Positions 62,481-64,000 of a stretch of DNA of 64,000 nucleotides are shown one piece after another. Source of the DNA: ZC4RG30 sp049841155 (lineage in GTDB: Bacteria; Pseudomonadota; Gammaproteobacteria; Steroidobacterales; Steroidobacteraceae); contig JASGHI010000001.1 of assembly GCA_049841155.1 (NCBI GenBank), positions 62,001-126,000 on the forward strand. Direction: 5' to 3'. Positions within the stretch are counted from its first letter, which is position 1, and the number at the start of each line of letters is the position of its first letter. The position numbers and the translations under genes were made by a program. A model generated the notes under the pieces. That model worked only from the letters and a program-made list of their open reading frames with translations. It ran no database searches and was not told the DNA's origin.

Positions 62481-63140
62481 TCAGCCTGAAGCTTTCGTCC
62501 GCGTCTGTAGCGAGTGGTACTTCTGCTGCTTGCGGGCCTCGTCGAGGCGCATGCCGGAGGCGACTGCCATGCGGATGCGGTTCTCGGCGGCGTCGATCTC
62601 CTCGGCAGCGGCCAGAATCTCCTCCTCCCGGTCCCTGGGGATGACGATCACGCCGTCGGAATCGCCCCGCACCAGGTCGCCCGGCGTGACCCGGGCATCG
62701 CCGATGTTGATCACCACATTGACCGTCTCGAGCTGCACCCGGTCCTTGCCGGTGCGCATCGAATAGCTGCGGCTGAACACCGGATAGCCGAGGTCCAGCG
62801 CGAGGTGAGTGTCGCGGCAGGGGCCGTCGATGACGGTGCCGGCCAGGCCACGCTTATGGGCGACGAAGGTGAGGATGTCGCCCCATACGGTGGCATCTTC
62901 GCGGCCGCCGTTGTCGATCAGGATGACGCTGCCGGGAGCAACGTCGTCGATGAAGTCGCCGACATTGCCGCCCGGTCCCTGCGGCGCGTATTGCAGGGTG
63001 TAGGCCCGCCCCGCAGTGCGGAACCTGTGGTCCAGCGGCTTGATTCCGAGGCACTGGCCGGCGATGCCCAGCCGGTCCAGGGCGTCGGAAAGGGTGGCGG
63101 TCTCGAGCTTGCCGACTCTCTCTACATTCGCGTCAGTCAT
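62481..63140 (-). CDS. RraA-like / HMG-aldolase family protein
   Basis: A 219-residue RraA-fold protein. The signature GDILTFVAHKRGLAGTVIDG followed by PCRDT (about residues 92-116) matches the 4-hydroxy-4-methyl-2-oxoglutarate (HMG) aldolase and RraA family, with the substrate Arg-Asp pair. The aldolases cleave HMG, an end product of protocatechuate 4,5-cleavage and gallate degradation, and often lie among catabolic genes. RraA of E. coli instead inhibits RNase E. Given the neighbouring substrate-binding protein, a catabolic role is likelier. Confidence 0.85.
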   Translation of the reverse strand: MTDANVERVGKLETATLSDALDRLGIAGQCLGIKPLDHRFRTAGRAYTLQYAPQGPGGNVGDFIDDVAPGSVILIDNGGREDATVWGDILTFVAHKRGLAGTVIDGPCRDTHLALDLGYPVFSRSYSMRTGKDRVQLETVNVVINIGDARVTPGDLVRGDSDGVIVIPRDREEEILAAAEEIDAAENRIRMAVASGMRLDEARKQQKYHSLQTRTKASG

Positions 63141-63163
63141 GGATCTTGCTTCGAGGCGCGTTG

Positions 63164-64000
63164 TCAGGCGGTGGCGCGCAGGTAGGTGTCATCGACGACT
63201 GCCGCATAGCTGAGAGCTGTGCCGGGCGGGACCAGCCTGGTCTCGAGCATTGCAGAGAAGACGGCTTCGAGAGCCCGCGGAGCGATCGCCATATCCCGCG
63301 GCGTTACACCTTTGTCGAGCATCTCGTTCAGCCCGCGCAGGGCGTGCTGCGGCTTGGATTTGGTGTGCTGTGCGATGATGTCGGAAGCTTGCGCACGGTT
63401 GGCGTCGGCCCAGGTGATTGCTTTGCGCATGGCGGCCAATGTCCGAACGACCAGATCGCGGTGAGCTTCACCCCAGACGCCATTCACGCCCACGGCGGTG
63501 AAGGCGTAATCAGGGACATGGTCGCTGGCCTCCGCGAGGTTGTTGTACCCAGCGTCTTCGGCCATGAAGTTGTATGGCAACAGCTGCAATCCGGCGTCGA
63601 TGGTCCCGTTCTGCAGGTGCTCCCAGCGCTGCGGATGTGCTCCGACCAGGGCGAACTCATAATCGCCGGGGTAGTGGAGGCCGTGAGCGGCGAGGATCTT
63701 CTGCACCATCACGGCAGTGCCCTCCTTCAGTGAGGTGGTTCCCACCCGCTTGCCCTTCAGATCTGCGATCGAGGTGATCCGCTCCGGGGTGATGAGCGAC
63801 AGCGGGGCGCGGTTGGCGTTGCCGGCGATGAGCCTCAAGGTCCCGCCGGCAGCGGCGTCGGCGATCACGCCTTCGGGCGTCACCATGCAGATCTGGGCGA
63901 CTCCGGTACGCAGGGCGTCGGTAACCTTGTCGGTTGCGCCATAGACGGCAGCATCCGCTTTGATGCCCCGCTCCGCAAACATGCCCTGGTCCTGTGCGAC
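63164..64000 (-). CDS. ABC transporter substrate-binding protein (NMT1/TauA-like), C-terminal part
   Basis: The reading frame runs off the right edge; 278 residues are seen. The typical lobes include FAERGIKADAA, QICMVTPEGVIADAAAG, SIADLKGKRVGTTSLKEGTAVMVQK and NFMAEDAGYNNLAEASD, as in NMT1/SsuA/TauA-family proteins that bind alkanesulfonates, thiamine precursors or aromatic acids. The signal peptide is outside the window. The ligand is unknown. It lies 23 bases upstream of the RraA-like gene on the same strand, so they are probably one operon. Confidence 0.85.
   Translation of the reverse strand, partial: VAQDQGMFAERGIKADAAVYGATDKVTDALRTGVAQICMVTPEGVIADAAAGGTLRLIAGNANRAPLSLITPERITSIADLKGKRVGTTSLKEGTAVMVQKILAAHGLHYPGDYEFALVGAHPQRWEHLQNGTIDAGLQLLPYNFMAEDAGYNNLAEASDHVPDYAFTAVGVNGVWGEAHRDLVVRTLAAMRKAITWADANRAQASDIIAQHTKSKPQHALRGLNEMLDKGVTPRDMAIAPRALEAVFSAMLETRLVPPGTALSYAAVVDDTYLRATA

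Overview
The window is a dense, GC-rich chromosomal segment from a Gram-negative bacterium. It encodes an outer-membrane TonB-dependent receptor, lipoproteins with lipoboxes, an MlaFED-type lipid transporter, lytic transglycosylase MltA, GspA/GspB secretion accessories and a FadE-type acyl-CoA dehydrogenase. Together these point to a gammaproteobacterium, most like the Xanthomonadales/Nevskiales/Steroidobacteraceae neighbourhood; that placement is inference from gene content. No rRNA, tRNA, insertion sequence, prophage or CRISPR array was seen. Most of it looks like ordinary core chromosome with four well-formed riboswitch aptamers in three leaders.

Layout. 1-1824: small, tightly packed plus-strand genes (end of a CatB-type acetyltransferase, DUF5990, YnfA, GFA-domain, TfoX-N) that look like accessory genes. 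1862-8506: a DUF885 peptidase-like gene, then a promoter, a tandem glycine riboswitch and gcvT-gcvH-gcvP. 8500-13909: DNA repair-like glycosylase, DUF488, rhodanese, a small lipoprotein, a GST, MltA, a Tat-exported aldo/keto reductase, Dps and dodecin. 13961-19684: DUF3465 protein, glmU, glmS and ilvD. 19720-20478: a yybP-ykoY manganese riboswitch driving a UPF0016 Mn exporter. 20469-26148: a small zinc-finger-like protein, arylamine N-acetyltransferase, rimO, and a translationally coupled run of methyltransferase, 57-aa protein, CobW/COG0523 GTPase and WD40 protein.

26138-31744 (minus strand): a glycosyltransferase and a three-gene signalling locus: a receiver-TPR-TonB-C protein, a receiver-Ser/Thr kinase, and a CheA-like HATPase protein. 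I regard this locus as the least conventional system in the window. 31906-38277: a secreted unknown, GspB, GspA, a DUF4399 lipoprotein and FadE. 38396-41851: a CsbD-like protein, a Fur-box-controlled Cys-containing unknown, MarC, and a split LigA / GST / LigB extradiol dioxygenase set. 41884-46604: amino-acid permease, PepSY membrane protein and TonB-dependent receptor.

46708-50526: a promoter, a cobalamin riboswitch and class Ia ribonucleotide reductase nrdAB, so a B12-independent enzyme is apparently repressed by B12. 50572-55657: SelO, a MetE-C-like methyltransferase coupled to a DUF3313 protein, a glycine-rich lipoprotein and malate dehydrogenase. 55758-58136: an autoregulated-looking YtrA-type GntR operon (60-aa membrane protein, regulator, ABC ATPase, ABC permease). 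It is followed by the MlaE-MlaF-MlaD-PqiC-like lipid transport operon (58151-61617), which ends at a hairpin. 61749-64000 (minus): SnoaL-like protein, RraA-like aldolase and the C-terminal part of an ABC substrate-binding protein that runs off the window.
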